Part shown: piece by piece, positions 8,015 to 16,742 of the stretch
Position numbering within the stretch: the stretch's first letter is position 1
Layout of the letters: every line of letters begins with the position of its first letter
Assembly: GCA_964508975.1 (NCBI GenBank)
Contig: CAZDVQ010000016.1
Span: forward strand, 1-64,000
DNA length: 64,000 nt
DNA from: CAZDVQ01 sp964508975
GTDB lineage: Bacteria > Bacteroidota > Bacteroidia > Chitinophagales > Saprospiraceae
Reading direction: 5' to 3'
Notes under the pieces: generated by a model
What the model was told of the DNA's origin: nothing
The model's input: only the letters and a program-made list of their open reading frames with translations
The model's database searches: none
Program-made: the position numbers and the translations under genes

Positions 8015-9475
8015 ATGAAATCATACCCTATCGCAATCATCGGTGCTGGCTTTAGCGGCCTAGTAGCTGCCATCCGTTTACAAGCTGCCGGATATAATAA
8101 CTTTACTATTTTTGAGCAAGCCAGTCAAGTGGGCGGTACCTGGCGCGACAACACTTACCCTGGTTGTGCCTGCGATGTCCCTTCTAACCTGTATTCTATC
8201 TCAAGCGAGCTGAACCCCAACTGGTCGCATCTTTATGCTTCGCAGGCCGAGATCCTAGATTACATGATTGCCGTTTTTCAAAAACACGGCCTGGATAAAC
8301 ACACTCAATTTAATACAGAAATCATCAAGTATCAGTTTTTGCCTGATCAAAACATGTGGCAACTGCAAGACCGCCAAGGTAAGTCGCAGCAGTTTCGCGT
8401 GGTTATCTCGGCAACTGGCCCTTTAAACCGGGTTAAACTGCCTGATATTCCCGGAATTGAGTCTTTCCAAGGTAAAACCATGCACTCGGCGCAATGGGAT
8501 CACAGTTACGATTTTAGCCAGAAACGCATCGCGGTTATTGGTACAGGGGCCAGTGCCATACAAATTGTACCCGCATTGGCGCCCATCGTCAAAAACATGA
8601 TGGTTTTTCAACGCACAGCACCTTGGATTGGCCCGAGGCTCGACAGGCCCATCAGTAATTTCCGCAAAAAGCTTTACAAGTTCTTGCCTTTCACCCAGAT
8701 GCTGAGCCGCACCGCCATGTACCGTTTTATGGAATGGCGTGGCAAGATGTTTATCGGCAACGAGAAAGTACATCAATATTTCGAAAAAATTAGCCTAAAG
8801 AAACTCGCCTACGAGGTGTACGACCCCGCCGTTCGGGCCAAGTTAACGCCTAACTACAAGCTCGGCTGCAAGCGGATCCTCAGTTCTGATGATTACCTGC
8901 CCAGCTTCAACCGCGATAATGTGCTGCTCGAAACCACAGCCATCAAGGCCATCACCGCTACGGGTATCGAGTTGCAAGATGGTAAACATCACCCTTTCGA
9001 CGCCATTATATATGCTACCGGTTTTGAAGTGGCCGAAATCACCCACGATGCCACCATCCAAGGCCTACAGCACGAGCTCTTTGCCAAATGGAAAGAAACA
9101 GGCTTGCAGGCATATCGCGGCACCACGATTGCAGATTTCCCCAATTTAATCTTCATGCTTGGCCCAAATACAGGCCTAGGCCACTCCTCCATGATACACA
9201 TGATGGAATCTCAAATGTATTATATACTCAATTACTTGAAGTTACTGGAAAAAGAAGGTCCCAAAGCGGCATTAAACCTCAAGCCCAGCGTGCAATCTGA
9301 GTACAACAACGGCATACAGCAAGCTTTCGGCAAAACGGTCTGGAACTCGGGTTGCAAGAGCTGGTACATGGACAGCCAGGGCCGTAACACCACGCTTTAC
9401 CCCAAGTTAACCACTACCTATCGCCAAGAGATGAAACAGTTCAATCCTGCTGATTATCAAGTAATTACTATTTAA
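8015..9475 (+). CDS. Flavin-containing (Baeyer-Villiger-type) monooxygenase
   Basis: A 486-residue FAD/NAD(P)H flavoprotein. The FAD-binding motif GAGFSG is at residues 9-14, the pattern GGTWRDNTYPGCACD follows, and FQGKTMHSAQW (about 151-161) matches the Baeyer-Villiger signature FxGxxxHxxxW. A second nucleotide-binding motif, GTGASA, is near 178. Such enzymes insert oxygen next to a ketone or oxidise N or S atoms; the substrate is not evident. The stop overlaps the end of the convergent gene by 8 bp. Confidence 0.9.
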   Translation: MKSYPIAIIGAGFSGLVAAIRLQAAGYNNFTIFEQASQVGGTWRDNTYPGCACDVPSNLYSISSELNPNWSHLYASQAEILDYMIAVFQKHGLDKHTQFNTEIIKYQFLPDQNMWQLQDRQGKSQQFRVVISATGPLNRVKLPDIPGIESFQGKTMHSAQWDHSYDFSQKRIAVIGTGASAIQIVPALAPIVKNMMVFQRTAPWIGPRLDRPISNFRKKLYKFLPFTQMLSRTAMYRFMEWRGKMFIGNEKVHQYFEKISLKKLAYEVYDPAVRAKLTPNYKLGCKRILSSDDYLPSFNRDNVLLETTAIKAITATGIELQDGKHHPFDAIIYATGFEVAEITHDATIQGLQHELFAKWKETGLQAYRGTTIADFPNLIFMLGPNTGLGHSSMIHMMESQMYYILNYLKLLEKEGPKAALNLKPSVQSEYNNGIQQAFGKTVWNSGCKSWYMDSQGRNTTLYPKLTTTYRQEMKQFNPADYQVITI

Positions 9476-9800
9476 GGCACTTCACTTTTTTCACGTAGAA
9501 ATAGGTCATGGTGGTACGGCTACAAGGTTCGTTTACCGCGGGGTTATTCGTGTTGGTCACATAGTTGCCCCTAAGTTCTACCTTGTCGCAATCGGGTACT
9601 TCAAGGCCATCGGGCAGGCAAACCAGGATGCGCTCGCCTTTATCGGTCAGCAGCTCGCCGTTATTGTAGCAATGACAGCTCATGGCCACCATCACGCCTT
9701 GTTTCGAGCTGTATTGTCCCTTGATTTTTTTGGCTTGTGTTTGCGCTTGCAGGCTACCTATGGCAGCGAAAAAGCTGAGTAAAACGATAAAATGACGCAT
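9468..9800 (-). CDS. Small secreted cysteine-containing protein, unknown
   Basis: A 110-residue protein with a clear signal peptide (MRHFIVLLSFFAAIGSLQAQ) and six cysteines in the mature part, among them SCHCYNNG and NEPCSRTT. The cysteines suggest disulfides or metal binding outside the cytoplasm. I do not recognise a family. It overlaps the monooxygenase gene tail-to-tail by 8 bp. Confidence 0.7.
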   Translation of the reverse strand: MRHFIVLLSFFAAIGSLQAQTQAKKIKGQYSSKQGVMVAMSCHCYNNGELLTDKGERILVCLPDGLEVPDCDKVELRGNYVTNTNNPAVNEPCSRTTMTYFYVKKVKCLK

Positions 9801-9933
9801 GATTAAGTTATTAGTTGTTATTTATTAATTATTAGAATGTATTGACCTAGGGCATACCGATACCACATGGTATAAAGATACGTTGAAAGGGAAATCAATT
9901 TTCATTTTTACGAAAATCATTTTTTCTTTTTGG

Positions 9934-10038
9934 GGCCTCCCCTCGCTTATGCTCGGGGCGCTACGTTACGCGGCTCGCTGGCGCTCGGCCCCTGCGGGTC
10001 TGGCGGCTGACGCCGCCACCGCTTCACATCGCTAGGCC
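9934..10038 (-). repeat. P1-P5 structured element, copy 3 (GGCCT:AGGCC)
   Basis: Read on the minus strand, GGCCT (10038-10034) pairs with AGGCC (9938-9934), followed by CCAAAAA. GCGATGTGAAGCGG pairs with CCGCGTAACGTAGC. It forms the left edge of the large repeat nest. Confidence 0.85.
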
Positions 10039-10077
10039 AGAGTTTAGAGCAGAGCGCTGAGATCAGAACGGTAAGAT

Positions 10078-10190
10078 TACGATTAGGACACATTTTTAAC
10101 CTACCCTGCCCAAAGGGCAGGCCATATCGGTAGCCGCGGGTTAAGCAAAGCGCAACCCGGGGAATAAAGCGCAACCCGGGGTTCAGGGCG
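10078..10190 (+). repeat. GATTAGGACAC-family repeat, nest copy 1
   Basis: ACGATTAGGACACATTTT, then a CCCTGCCC/GGGCAGG hairpin, GGTAGCCGCGGG and a CGCAACCCGGGG segment. The same order recurs at 10689-10815 and 20277-20400, and reversed at 10490-10602 and 10990-11075. Confidence 0.8.
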
Positions 10191-10315
10191 AAAACAGAAA
10201 ACCCGTGGCGGCAAGCCGTTTGGGCATGAACGATTTAGAAATCGCCACGGAACGTGAGCCGGACCGAAATCCGGTCGAGCGTAGCTCGGCCCAACCCCCG
10301 CTACCAACGGACGCG

Positions 10316-10421
10316 CAGCGTCTGTGCAGTGGAGGGGGTCGGCGCAACGCGTCGGGGGGAGGCGCAAAAGGCATTAACTCCAATTAAAATTTGAAAAAAA
10401 ACATGTACCCATTGCGCGGCG
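10316..10421 (+). repeat. 106-bp exact direct repeat of window start
   Basis: It is identical to positions 1-106, including the GTGGAGGGGGTCGG core, the GGGGGGAGGCGCA segment and an A/T tract with eight consecutive A. Its core also resembles the cores at 25.0 and 40.5 kb. Confidence 0.9.
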
Positions 10422-10885
10422 GGGCAATGTATAGACCCATTTTTAACGCTTACCGCCGCGCCTGGGCTGGGTGAACCTTGCGTTTTAATCCCCGGGTTGC
10501 GCTGCGCTTACCCGCGGCTACCATCATGGGCTGCCCTTTGGGCAGCTTTTGCCTGTACATGCCCTTAATACTACCTGCCCAAAAATGTGTCCTAATCGTA
10601 GCATTGAAAAGGAGGGGAGCCCATGTATTACTATAAATATTTGATTTACAGTTATTTAAAAGCACAAGTTAGTTCCCCTCCTTTTCAAGGCTACGATTAG
10701 GACACATTTTCCAGCGCTTGCACGAAAGCTTACAAACCGCCCTTAATCTGCCCGCGAGGGCAGACCCTTATCCTAGCCGCGGGTTAAGCGCAGCGCAACC
10801 CGGGGAAAGAAACGCGATGGTAACCCAAGCCCAGGCGCGGCGGTAAAAGTTAAAAATAGGACTAGACATTGCCCCGCCGCGCAAA
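10410..10885. repeat. Long inverted-repeat nest (two inverted element copies)
   Basis: The left half (from CATTGCGCGGCGGGGCAATG) and the right half (ending CATTGCCCCGCCGCGC) are imperfect inverted copies of about 220 bp. Each contains a CCGCCGCGCC arm, a CCCCGGGTTGCGC hairpin and a TGTCCTAATCG end. The centre is a hairpin with 37-bp arms (10582-10618 and 10674-10710, one mismatch). No convincing gene lies inside. Confidence 0.8.
10582..10690 (+). repeat. 109-bp direct repeat, copy 1
   Basis: It is identical to 11055-11163. It starts AAAATGTGTCCTAATCGTAG, has an A/T-rich centre, and ends TCCCCTCCTTTTCAAGG, with the GAAAAGGAGGGGA and TCCCCTCCTTTTC arms inverted to each other. Confidence 0.92.
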
Positions 10886-11054
10886 GGTTCCGAGTTTGCA
10901 GGCAAAACAGGTACGGCTAACGTTCCGTGGCGATTCCTGTATCATACATGCTCAAACGGCTTGCCGCCACGGGTTTCCTGTTGTCGCCCCGAACCCCGGG
11001 TTGCGCTTCGCTGACCCGGGGCTACCAAAAGGGGCTGCCCTACGGGCAGCATTT

Positions 11055-11163
11055 AAAATGTGTCCTAATCGTAGCATTGAAAAGGAGGGGAGCCCATGTA
11101 TTACTATAAATATTTGATTTACAGTTATTTAAAAGCACAAGTTAGTTCCCCTCCTTTTCAAGG
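11055..11163 (+). repeat. 109-bp direct repeat, copy 2
   Basis: Identical to 10582-10690. Here the right end runs into GAGGGGTGGATGTG instead of the inverted GCTACGATTAGG arm, so the two copies share a defined 109-bp unit with different right neighbours. Confidence 0.92.
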
Positions 11164-11215
11164 AGGGGTGGATGTGCACAGGGTGTTTTACACCCTGTAG
11201 CGCAGACGGGGTGGT
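11149..11215 (+). repeat. Double-hairpin repeat (CCCCTCC / CAGGGTG)
   Basis: Hairpin CCCCTCCTT/AAGGAGGGG is followed by GGATGTG, then hairpin CAGGGTG/CACCCTG (11179-11197), then GCAGACGGGGTGG. The order resembles the arms of the 18.3 kb inverted repeat (GGGGGATGTC hairpin GGGGGGCAGA). Confidence 0.55.
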
Positions 11216-11559
11216 TATATATCCCTGAAAAATTAACGCTTAACGGCATTAACCTGTCGCGATGTGCTGCTGCGCAGCCTCGCAATTTGTGAATTAGAAG
11301 ATGTGATAATATGAGGATTAAATCTGCAGTCTATGCTAGCCCAAAAAACTATCTGGGGGCGGGGACAACTCATAATTCCTAACTCCTCACTTCTAACTAC
11401 AAAAGTGCTTGGTCGTTTGCCAAATAACGCATATGTTTGTAAGGATGATGGCCCGTTCTTGCTGCACTGTCTTTGGGTGGGAGATGCGCTTAAATAACGA
11501 ATCTGGTAAATACGAGTACAAAAAAACATCGAGAACAGAAAGCTTCAAAACAAGAAAAG

Positions 11560-11937
11560 ATGATTAAAAGAATTTACGCAATGATTAGGCACTTATCGAA
11601 GATACTGGAAAGCAATTCCTTTGTCATGTTGCTTTGCTTTGGTCTTTTGGCCTATTTTCTCGTGGAGGGCCTATATTTAACCCCAATGAAACAAAGGCGG
11701 TGGGATGAAATTTTTTCGGATCCTAACTTGTTTGATACTGTAACAGCGGAGGTTTTATATAATGTAGGAACTATCAAAAGCCCGACAGTTGAAATAAAGT
11801 ACACAGTCAAAGGAAATGAAATATACGAAACATTTTCCGTTAAAAGATCTGAAGCCAAAGAGTATTGGAAAGGACAAAGGTTTAGGGTACTTTATGCTAA
11901 AGAAGATCCTACGATTTGGAAGAGGATTTGGGAGTAG
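11560..11937 (+). CDS. Hypothetical single-pass membrane protein
   Basis: A 125-residue protein with one transmembrane segment (about 21-38) and a soluble C-terminal part containing VEIKYTVKGNEIYETF and YWKGQRFRVLYAKEDP. That pattern recalls DUF3592-like beta-rich membrane-attached domains, but I cannot assign it firmly. It is isolated between two repeat blocks. The 340 bp before it shows only the end of the nest and a degenerate TAACTCAT-like tract; a short open stretch near 11407-11492 could be a gene remnant. Confidence 0.6.
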   Translation: MIKRIYAMIRHLSKILESNSFVMLLCFGLLAYFLVEGLYLTPMKQRRWDEIFSDPNLFDTVTAEVLYNVGTIKSPTVEIKYTVKGNEIYETFSVKRSEAKEYWKGQRFRVLYAKEDPTIWKRIWE

Positions 11938-11956
11938 TTTAATTAACTCCCATTTG

Positions 11957-12021
11957 GGCGCCCTAAACGGTCGGTGCTTTGCACTTGCGCCTGGCGGCGC
12001 AGCCCGCCGGTCACCTGGCGC
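11957..12021 (-). repeat. P1-P5 element, truncated copy (GCGCC:GGCGC)
   Basis: On the minus strand GCGCC pairs with GGCGC, followed by CCAAAT. The GTGC-AAA-GCAC hairpin and CCGACCG follow the usual order, but the 3' half of the second stem and the last hairpin are missing. It supplies a sixth compensatory version of the closing stem. Confidence 0.6.
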
Positions 12022-12037
12022 AGGAAGCGAAGCGGCA

Positions 12038-12147
12038 TGTTGTCTGAACTATGATTTGTGTGATTTTTATGATTAATATGATAGGCAAACCTGGCATCTA
12101 GTATCACAAAAATCAAATAAATCATAGTAATCATAGTTCAGACAACA
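12038..12147. repeat. 110-bp inverted repeat with TGTCTGAACTATGATT ends
   Basis: The 19-bp perfect terminal inverted repeats start TGTTGTCTGAACTATG, with GATTT/TATGATT-rich sequence inside. Similar hairpin elements are familiar to me from other Bacteroidota genomes (recollection, not checked). Confidence 0.75.
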
Positions 12148-12149
12148 AT

Positions 12150-12174
12150 GTAGGGGCGACCCTTGTGGTCGCCC
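12150..12174 (+). repeat. GTAGGGGC hairpin
   Basis: GTAGGGGCGACC with loop TTGT and GGTCGCCC. It is an REP-like hairpin with a 5' GTAG, 28 nt before a P1-P5 copy. Confidence 0.65.
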
Positions 12175-12202
12175 AAGGTTAAGGCACACCAGAACACTAC
12201 TC

Positions 12203-12301
12203 GGCCTAGCGATGTGGAGCGGTGGCGCGTAGCGCCAGACCCGCAGGGGCCGAGCGTCAGCGAGCCGCGTAACGTAGCGCCGCCACGCAGTGGCGGAGGC
12301 C
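12203..12301 (+). repeat. P1-P5 structured element, copy 4 (GGCCT:AGGCC)
   Basis: GGCCT (12203-12207) pairs with AGGCC (12297-12301), followed by CCAAAA. GCGATGTGGAGCGG pairs with CCGCGTAACGTAGC. Hairpins are GGCGC-GTA-GCGCC, CCC-GCA-GGG and CCGCCACGCAGTGGCGG. It is preceded by CACCAGAACACT, shared with the copies at 35462 and 58718. Confidence 0.9.
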
Positions 12302-12421
12302 CCAAAATGATAAATTGACTAAATGCTAAATGGAGCAATTGATTTTTGATGATTTATATGTATTTTGTGCTACGATTCCCATTTTCTTGTTCCATACCAG
12401 AAATAATTATACAAACGCCTT

Positions 12422-12781
12422 ATGCTTACGGCTATCATTGCTAAACTGCCCATGCGCAACAAACAGGTAACGCGGGATTTTTACACCCAATACCTTGGTT
12501 TTCAAGATGTCGGCAGCGAGGATTACGAGGCTTACCTGATACTGGAAAGAGACGGGCTTGAGCTGCACTTTTTCTTGCACGAGACACTGGTGCCCAGCGA
12601 AAACGATGGACAAATTTACCTGCGGACCAATGATATTGATATGCTATACCAATCGTTATTGGCCAAACATGCACCTATTCATCCCAATGGGGCGTTGAGT
12701 GTAAAACCCTGGGGCCAAAAAGAATTTTCGGTACTGGATCCCGACCATAATTTGCTTACTTTTGGTCAAAATATAGACTAG
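12422..12781 (+). CDS. VOC-superfamily (bleomycin-resistance/glyoxalase-like) protein
   Basis: A 119-residue single VOC-fold protein. MRNKQVTRDFYTQYLGFQ at the N-terminus and WGQKEFSVLDPDHNLLTF at the C-terminus are typical of the bleomycin-resistance-like branch. A HFFLHE stretch near residue 50 lies in the usual metal-ligand strand. It may bind a small ligand or act as a glyoxalase-type enzyme. Only 16 nt separate it from the transporter gene, so they probably form an operon. Confidence 0.85.
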   Translation: MLTAIIAKLPMRNKQVTRDFYTQYLGFQDVGSEDYEAYLILERDGLELHFFLHETLVPSENDGQIYLRTNDIDMLYQSLLAKHAPIHPNGALSVKPWGQKEFSVLDPDHNLLTFGQNID

Positions 12782-12797
12782 CCCCAAACATACACAT

Positions 12798-13898
12798 ATG
12801 ATTAACTTGAAAAATATACAGACGGAAGTTGATGCCAGCTTCCTCTATAACTTGCTGGCCGAACATGAAGCGGATGAACATGTGGCCCATGTTTTCCGTC
12901 AAATGAGTGCTATTGAAATGAGCCACGCGCTTGCTTTTGCCCAAAAACATGGTCTTGATGCCGCGCAACTCCCTGGGCCATCAAACAGGGCTAAAACCTT
13001 GAAGTTCATTGGCAAAGTACTGGGTTACGATTATGTGCTTGGCGTGTTACTCGATACCGAGAAAAGCATATCTAACGCCGTGATTGGCGCCCGGAAAAAA
13101 AGCAATTCCCCTAGCTCTATTTCAGATACCGCCCACGTGGCCATCTTGAAAAATATACTGAACAACAATAAAAATGTATCGGGTTCGAACTTGGCCAGGT
13201 TCGAAAAACGACACCGTTCTGTGGGTGGTAATGCCCTACGAGCGGCTGTACTTGGCGGCAACGACGGCCTGGTATCGAACTTTAGCCTGGTGATGGGCGT
13301 GGCGGGTGCTAGCAGTGCCCAAAGCGGTGTTTTGCTGACAGGTTTGGCGGGCATGCTGGCCGGGGCATTGTCGATGGCCCTAGGCGAGTGGATATCAGTC
13401 AAAAGCTCACAAGAACTCTATGAAAACCAGATGGCCCTGGAAATGGAAGAACTTGAGACCAACCCGGAAGGCGAGGAAAAAGAGCTGGCCTTAATCTATA
13501 TGACCAAGGGCATACCCGAGGCACAAGCCATGCAAATGGCCAAAGATATCATATCGAACAAAGACCACGCGCATGAAATCCTGGTGAAGGAAGAATTGGG
13601 CATCAACGCCGAGGATTTGAATGGTTCGGCTATGGAGGCCGCCATTACATCGTTTATCCTATTTGCCATTGGGGCAATCATTCCGGTTATACCATTCTTC
13701 TTTCTGGCTGGAATACAAGCCGTATTGGTGAGTGCCGCCATGAGTGCTGTAGGCTTGTTTGGCATTGGAGCTGCAATTACCTTGTTTACAGGCAAAAGCG
13801 TGTGGTACTCCGGTTTTAGGCAGGTACTTTTTGGATTGCTCGCGGCAGCCATTACCTACGGCATAGGCAGCTTGATAGGGGTATCGCTGGAAGGATAA
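12798..13898 (+). CDS. Ferritin-like domain fused to VIT1/CCC1 transporter
   Basis: A 366-residue protein with two parts. Residues 1-130 form a helical ferritin/rubrerythrin-like domain with EHEADEHVAHVF and MSAIEMSHA supplying the carboxylate/His pattern. Residues 145-366 form a VIT1/CCC1 membrane domain with GGNDGLVSNFSLVMGVAG, then GEWISVKSSQE and about five membrane helices. Related fusions (MbfA type) export iron or manganese from the cytoplasm. Only 10 bp separate its stop from the convergent glucosidase gene. Confidence 0.88.
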   Translation: MINLKNIQTEVDASFLYNLLAEHEADEHVAHVFRQMSAIEMSHALAFAQKHGLDAAQLPGPSNRAKTLKFIGKVLGYDYVLGVLLDTEKSISNAVIGARKKSNSPSSISDTAHVAILKNILNNNKNVSGSNLARFEKRHRSVGGNALRAAVLGGNDGLVSNFSLVMGVAGASSAQSGVLLTGLAGMLAGALSMALGEWISVKSSQELYENQMALEMEELETNPEGEEKELALIYMTKGIPEAQAMQMAKDIISNKDHAHEILVKEELGINAEDLNGSAMEAAITSFILFAIGAIIPVIPFFFLAGIQAVLVSAAMSAVGLFGIGAAITLFTGKSVWYSGFRQVLFGLLAAAITYGIGSLIGVSLEG

Positions 13899-13908
13899 GG
13901 TTGAGCGA

Positions 13909-16407
13909 TTATACTTTTACGTTTAAACTACCAAAGGAATTTCCGTCAAGTGTAGCTTCCTGGCATGGGCCTTGAGCTTGTAAATCAAGCGATTGACCAT
14001 CAACTTGCAGGCTTTTGATTGTTGGGAATCCCCAAAACTGTAGCTTGATGCGCTGGTAATTGGGCACAAATTGGCCTTCGCATTCTGTATACAACTGTGT
14101 AGTAGCATCATCGTTGCTCAGTTTAAACCGTGTTACCCGATATTGGCCCTGCTGGTAGGCATAGCCCTCGCCTGCATCCTCGTAGAGTGTTGAAGTATAG
14201 TTACTTGTGCTATAATACACCCGGAGCGTTATTTCATCTACGGGAGTGGCGGTACTAGGCCTAAGCGGTAAAACGGGTAATACGGCTCCAGCTTTTACCA
14301 ACAAGGGGATGTTTTTAAAATCGACCTCAAAGGATTGTTTTTTTCCGCCTGTGTAGGCTTGACCTGAATAGAAGTCAAACCAAGTCCCCACTGGGAGCCA
14401 TGCCTCTACCCTACTGGCCGCTTTTTCCAATACTGGAATCACGTACATATCTGGCCCCACGTGGAATGCCTGTTGCTCCGCTTGGGCCTCAGGCTGATTG
14501 GGTGCCGCAAACACAGGCGGGTAAATCACTGGGCTAGCATCTGCTTGATGCTTGTAAAACAAGCTGTACCAATAAGCTAAGAGTTTGTAACGCAGTCGAA
14601 TAGCTTCACGGGCATGGCTGGTAAATGGCTCGCCATACGACCAAGGCTCTTGCTGTGAACTTTGCTTCGCAGCCTTTTCCTCGATAGCAATTTCAACCAC
14701 GGCCGAGTCGCCATCTTCATGGTCGCCCATACTGTGCGTACGGAAGAGCGGGTGAAATGCCCCCAACTGAATCCAGCGGGTGTATAACTCGCCGTCGGGG
14801 TAATCCACAAAGCCGCCAATGTCGGTACCCACCATCGAGAAACCGGAAACGCTTAGGCGCAAGCATTGGTTAACGGCAATTTTAAGGTGTTCCCAATTGG
14901 CTATATTATCGCCAGTCCAGAGGGCGGCATAACGTTGACCACCCGCAAAGGTAGCCCTGGAGAGCACGAATGGACGTTTGTCTGGCTGATGTTGTTGTAG
15001 GCCCTCAAAAGTAGCCCTAGACATCATCATGCCGTACACGTTGTGGATACGGCGATGATCGGCCATTTGACCTTCGTTGTGGTGCATCACCTGATCGGGG
15101 AATGTTTTATGGTTTACCTCGAACAGCGCGGGCTCGTTCATATCGTTCCACACGCCGTCCACGCCAACGTCTACCATCGATTTGTACTGCTCAGCCCACC
15201 AGGCACGGGTTTTAGCCGAGGTAAAATCGGGGAAAGCGCAGGGGCCAGGCCAAACAGGACCTAGCATTAATTCGCCACTCGCACGGCGACAAAAATGGTT
15301 CCCTGCCACACCTGACTCGTACACGGTATAGCCTTTTTCTACCTTGATGCCTGGGTCAATCATCACCACGGTTTTAAAGCCCTGGGCCTTTAAGTTGTCC
15401 AACATAGCTTTAGGCTGTGGAAAACGCTCTGGGTGCCAAGTAAAACACTTGTATGCCTCCATATAATCAATATCTAGCCAGATGGCATCGCAGGGGATGT
15501 CAAGTTGGCGGAAGGTATCAGCAATTTGAATCACACGGGCCTCTGGGTAATAACTCCAGCGACATTGGTGGTAGCCGAGTGTCCACTGGGCAGGTAGCGG
15601 CATGGGCCCAAGTAGCTTGGTCAAGGCTTGGCAAGCCTCTAGCGGACTAGGGTTAAAGCTGAGGTAAAAATTCATTTCGCCACCAAAAGCCCCAAAACGA
15701 AGCAAGCCCTCCCGGCGATGGTCAAAAGAAAAGTAGGATTTGAAGGTATTGTTGAAAAACAGGGCATAAGTACCTGTTTGGCGTACCGCATAATATAAGG
15801 GGATGGATCGGTACAGCGGGTCGGAATCGGCGCCATAAGCAAAGGCATCGGTACACCAGTTCTCGAAAAACTTACCGCGGATCATCTGCTGGCAGGACTT
15901 GTCGCCCATGCCGTAATATTGCTCCTGTTTGGGTGCTTTCAGCGACATCGACACGCGTTTCACGCCTTCCAAAGTACTGTCAATGCGAGTAAAGCCGCGT
16001 TCTTGGGCAAACAAGGTGGCTCCGTCAAGGTTTTGCACCTCAAATTGTAGGTTATCGGTATCCAGCAGCAGCTTGATTTGTGCAGTGCTCAGGATAATGG
16101 CATCGCCAATTTGTTGAACATCTACTTGCACGTCGGCATCAGGTTCAAAAGCAGGGTCGATGGCATATGGAAATTGCGTTTCGTATTGGCCATCCACGCT
16201 GTAGCGCACCTGAACCATATTGGCGCGTACAAAATGTAGTTGTAAACTAACGAGGCTATCCGATAGGAACTCAAAGCGATTGCCTACACGGCTGTGTTGG
16301 ATTAAAGCACTACCCCGGTGAATGGTAACCACATCGTCGTAGCGTTTGCTCGGGTTTACGGGCTCGTTAACGGATTTATAGAGGATATTTTTCTTGGCGT
16401 GGCTCAT
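13909..16407 (-). CDS. Glycoside hydrolase family 31 alpha-glucosidase
   Basis: An 832-residue GH31 enzyme that cleaves terminal alpha-linked glucose or xylose residues with retention. The catalytic nucleophile lies in the signature WNDMNEP at Asp422. WLDIDYM and the later GTDIGGFVDYPDGELYTRW (acid/base and subsite residues) are present in order. The order is N-terminal beta-sandwich (1-250), barrel (about 265-650), C-terminal beta domains. No signal peptide is evident, which suggests a cytoplasmic maltodextrin-type role. Confidence 0.93.
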   Translation of the reverse strand: MSHAKKNILYKSVNEPVNPSKRYDDVVTIHRGSALIQHSRVGNRFEFLSDSLVSLQLHFVRANMVQVRYSVDGQYETQFPYAIDPAFEPDADVQVDVQQIGDAIILSTAQIKLLLDTDNLQFEVQNLDGATLFAQERGFTRIDSTLEGVKRVSMSLKAPKQEQYYGMGDKSCQQMIRGKFFENWCTDAFAYGADSDPLYRSIPLYYAVRQTGTYALFFNNTFKSYFSFDHRREGLLRFGAFGGEMNFYLSFNPSPLEACQALTKLLGPMPLPAQWTLGYHQCRWSYYPEARVIQIADTFRQLDIPCDAIWLDIDYMEAYKCFTWHPERFPQPKAMLDNLKAQGFKTVVMIDPGIKVEKGYTVYESGVAGNHFCRRASGELMLGPVWPGPCAFPDFTSAKTRAWWAEQYKSMVDVGVDGVWNDMNEPALFEVNHKTFPDQVMHHNEGQMADHRRIHNVYGMMMSRATFEGLQQHQPDKRPFVLSRATFAGGQRYAALWTGDNIANWEHLKIAVNQCLRLSVSGFSMVGTDIGGFVDYPDGELYTRWIQLGAFHPLFRTHSMGDHEDGDSAVVEIAIEEKAAKQSSQQEPWSYGEPFTSHAREAIRLRYKLLAYWYSLFYKHQADASPVIYPPVFAAPNQPEAQAEQQAFHVGPDMYVIPVLEKAASRVEAWLPVGTWFDFYSGQAYTGGKKQSFEVDFKNIPLLVKAGAVLPVLPLRPSTATPVDEITLRVYYSTSNYTSTLYEDAGEGYAYQQGQYRVTRFKLSNDDATTQLYTECEGQFVPNYQRIKLQFWGFPTIKSLQVDGQSLDLQAQGPCQEATLDGNSFGSLNVKV

Positions 16408-16427
16408 AGTTTAGCAAGTTAAGCACG

Positions 16428-16435
16428 CAAAGTTA
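16428..16435 (-). promoter_or_regulatory. TAnnTTTG -7 box for GH31 gene
   Basis: The minus strand reads TAACTTTG 20 nt before the ATG at 16407. Confidence 0.6.
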
Positions 16436-16478
16436 AGGATTGGATTGTAGTTTTTGTAAAAAATACACTAAGCCCTTC

Positions 16479-16603
16479 GCGTTAGCTGGCCGGAGGGCGG
16501 GGCGAAGCCCCGGTGCGTAGTAGGGGCGTATGGACATACGCCCTGCGAAGCACGGAGCGAACAGCGAACCCCGCAGGACAGCGGCGGCCGTAGGCCGCAA
16601 CGC
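16479..16603 (+). repeat. P1-P5 structured element, copy 5 (GCGTT:AACGC)
   Basis: GCGTT (16479-16483) pairs with AACGC (16599-16603), followed by CCAAG. GCTGGCCGGAGGG pairs with CCCCGCAGGACAGC, and hairpins GGGGC-GAA-GCCCC and CGGCC-GTA-GGCCG are clear. A GTAGGGGC hairpin (16520-16543) splits the GTGC/GCAC hairpin. It lies between divergent genes. Confidence 0.9.
16520..16543 (+). repeat. GTAGGGGC hairpin inserted in P1-P5 copy 5
   Basis: GTAGGGGCGTATG and CATACGCCC form the hairpin. It sits inside the loop of another hairpin, as expected of a later insertion. Confidence 0.65.
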
Positions 16604-16742
16604 CCAAGAAGAACAAATGAATAAATGATTCTATGAATAAATGACTTTGTTTCGATTTCCTTTTAGCTTTTACCTATTCTTTAGCCACCTTTACCCATTT
16701 ACAAAATTTAGCTACTTTTACCACAGCAAAACCATCCTAGCC

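Noticed and set aside
10101..10383. Overlapping open frames of 66-88 codons in the repeat nest
   Set aside because: They are Arg/Pro/Ala-rich translations of GC-rich repeats in several frames at once and have no start signals.
9934..11215. The repeat nest as an integron or plasmid origin
   Set aside because: No integrase, attC-type core sites, iteron array or rep gene is present.
11233..11529. 98-codon minus-strand frame
   Set aside because: Ser/Arg-rich with no family likeness, promoter or conserved pattern; it covers repeat margins and a simple tract.
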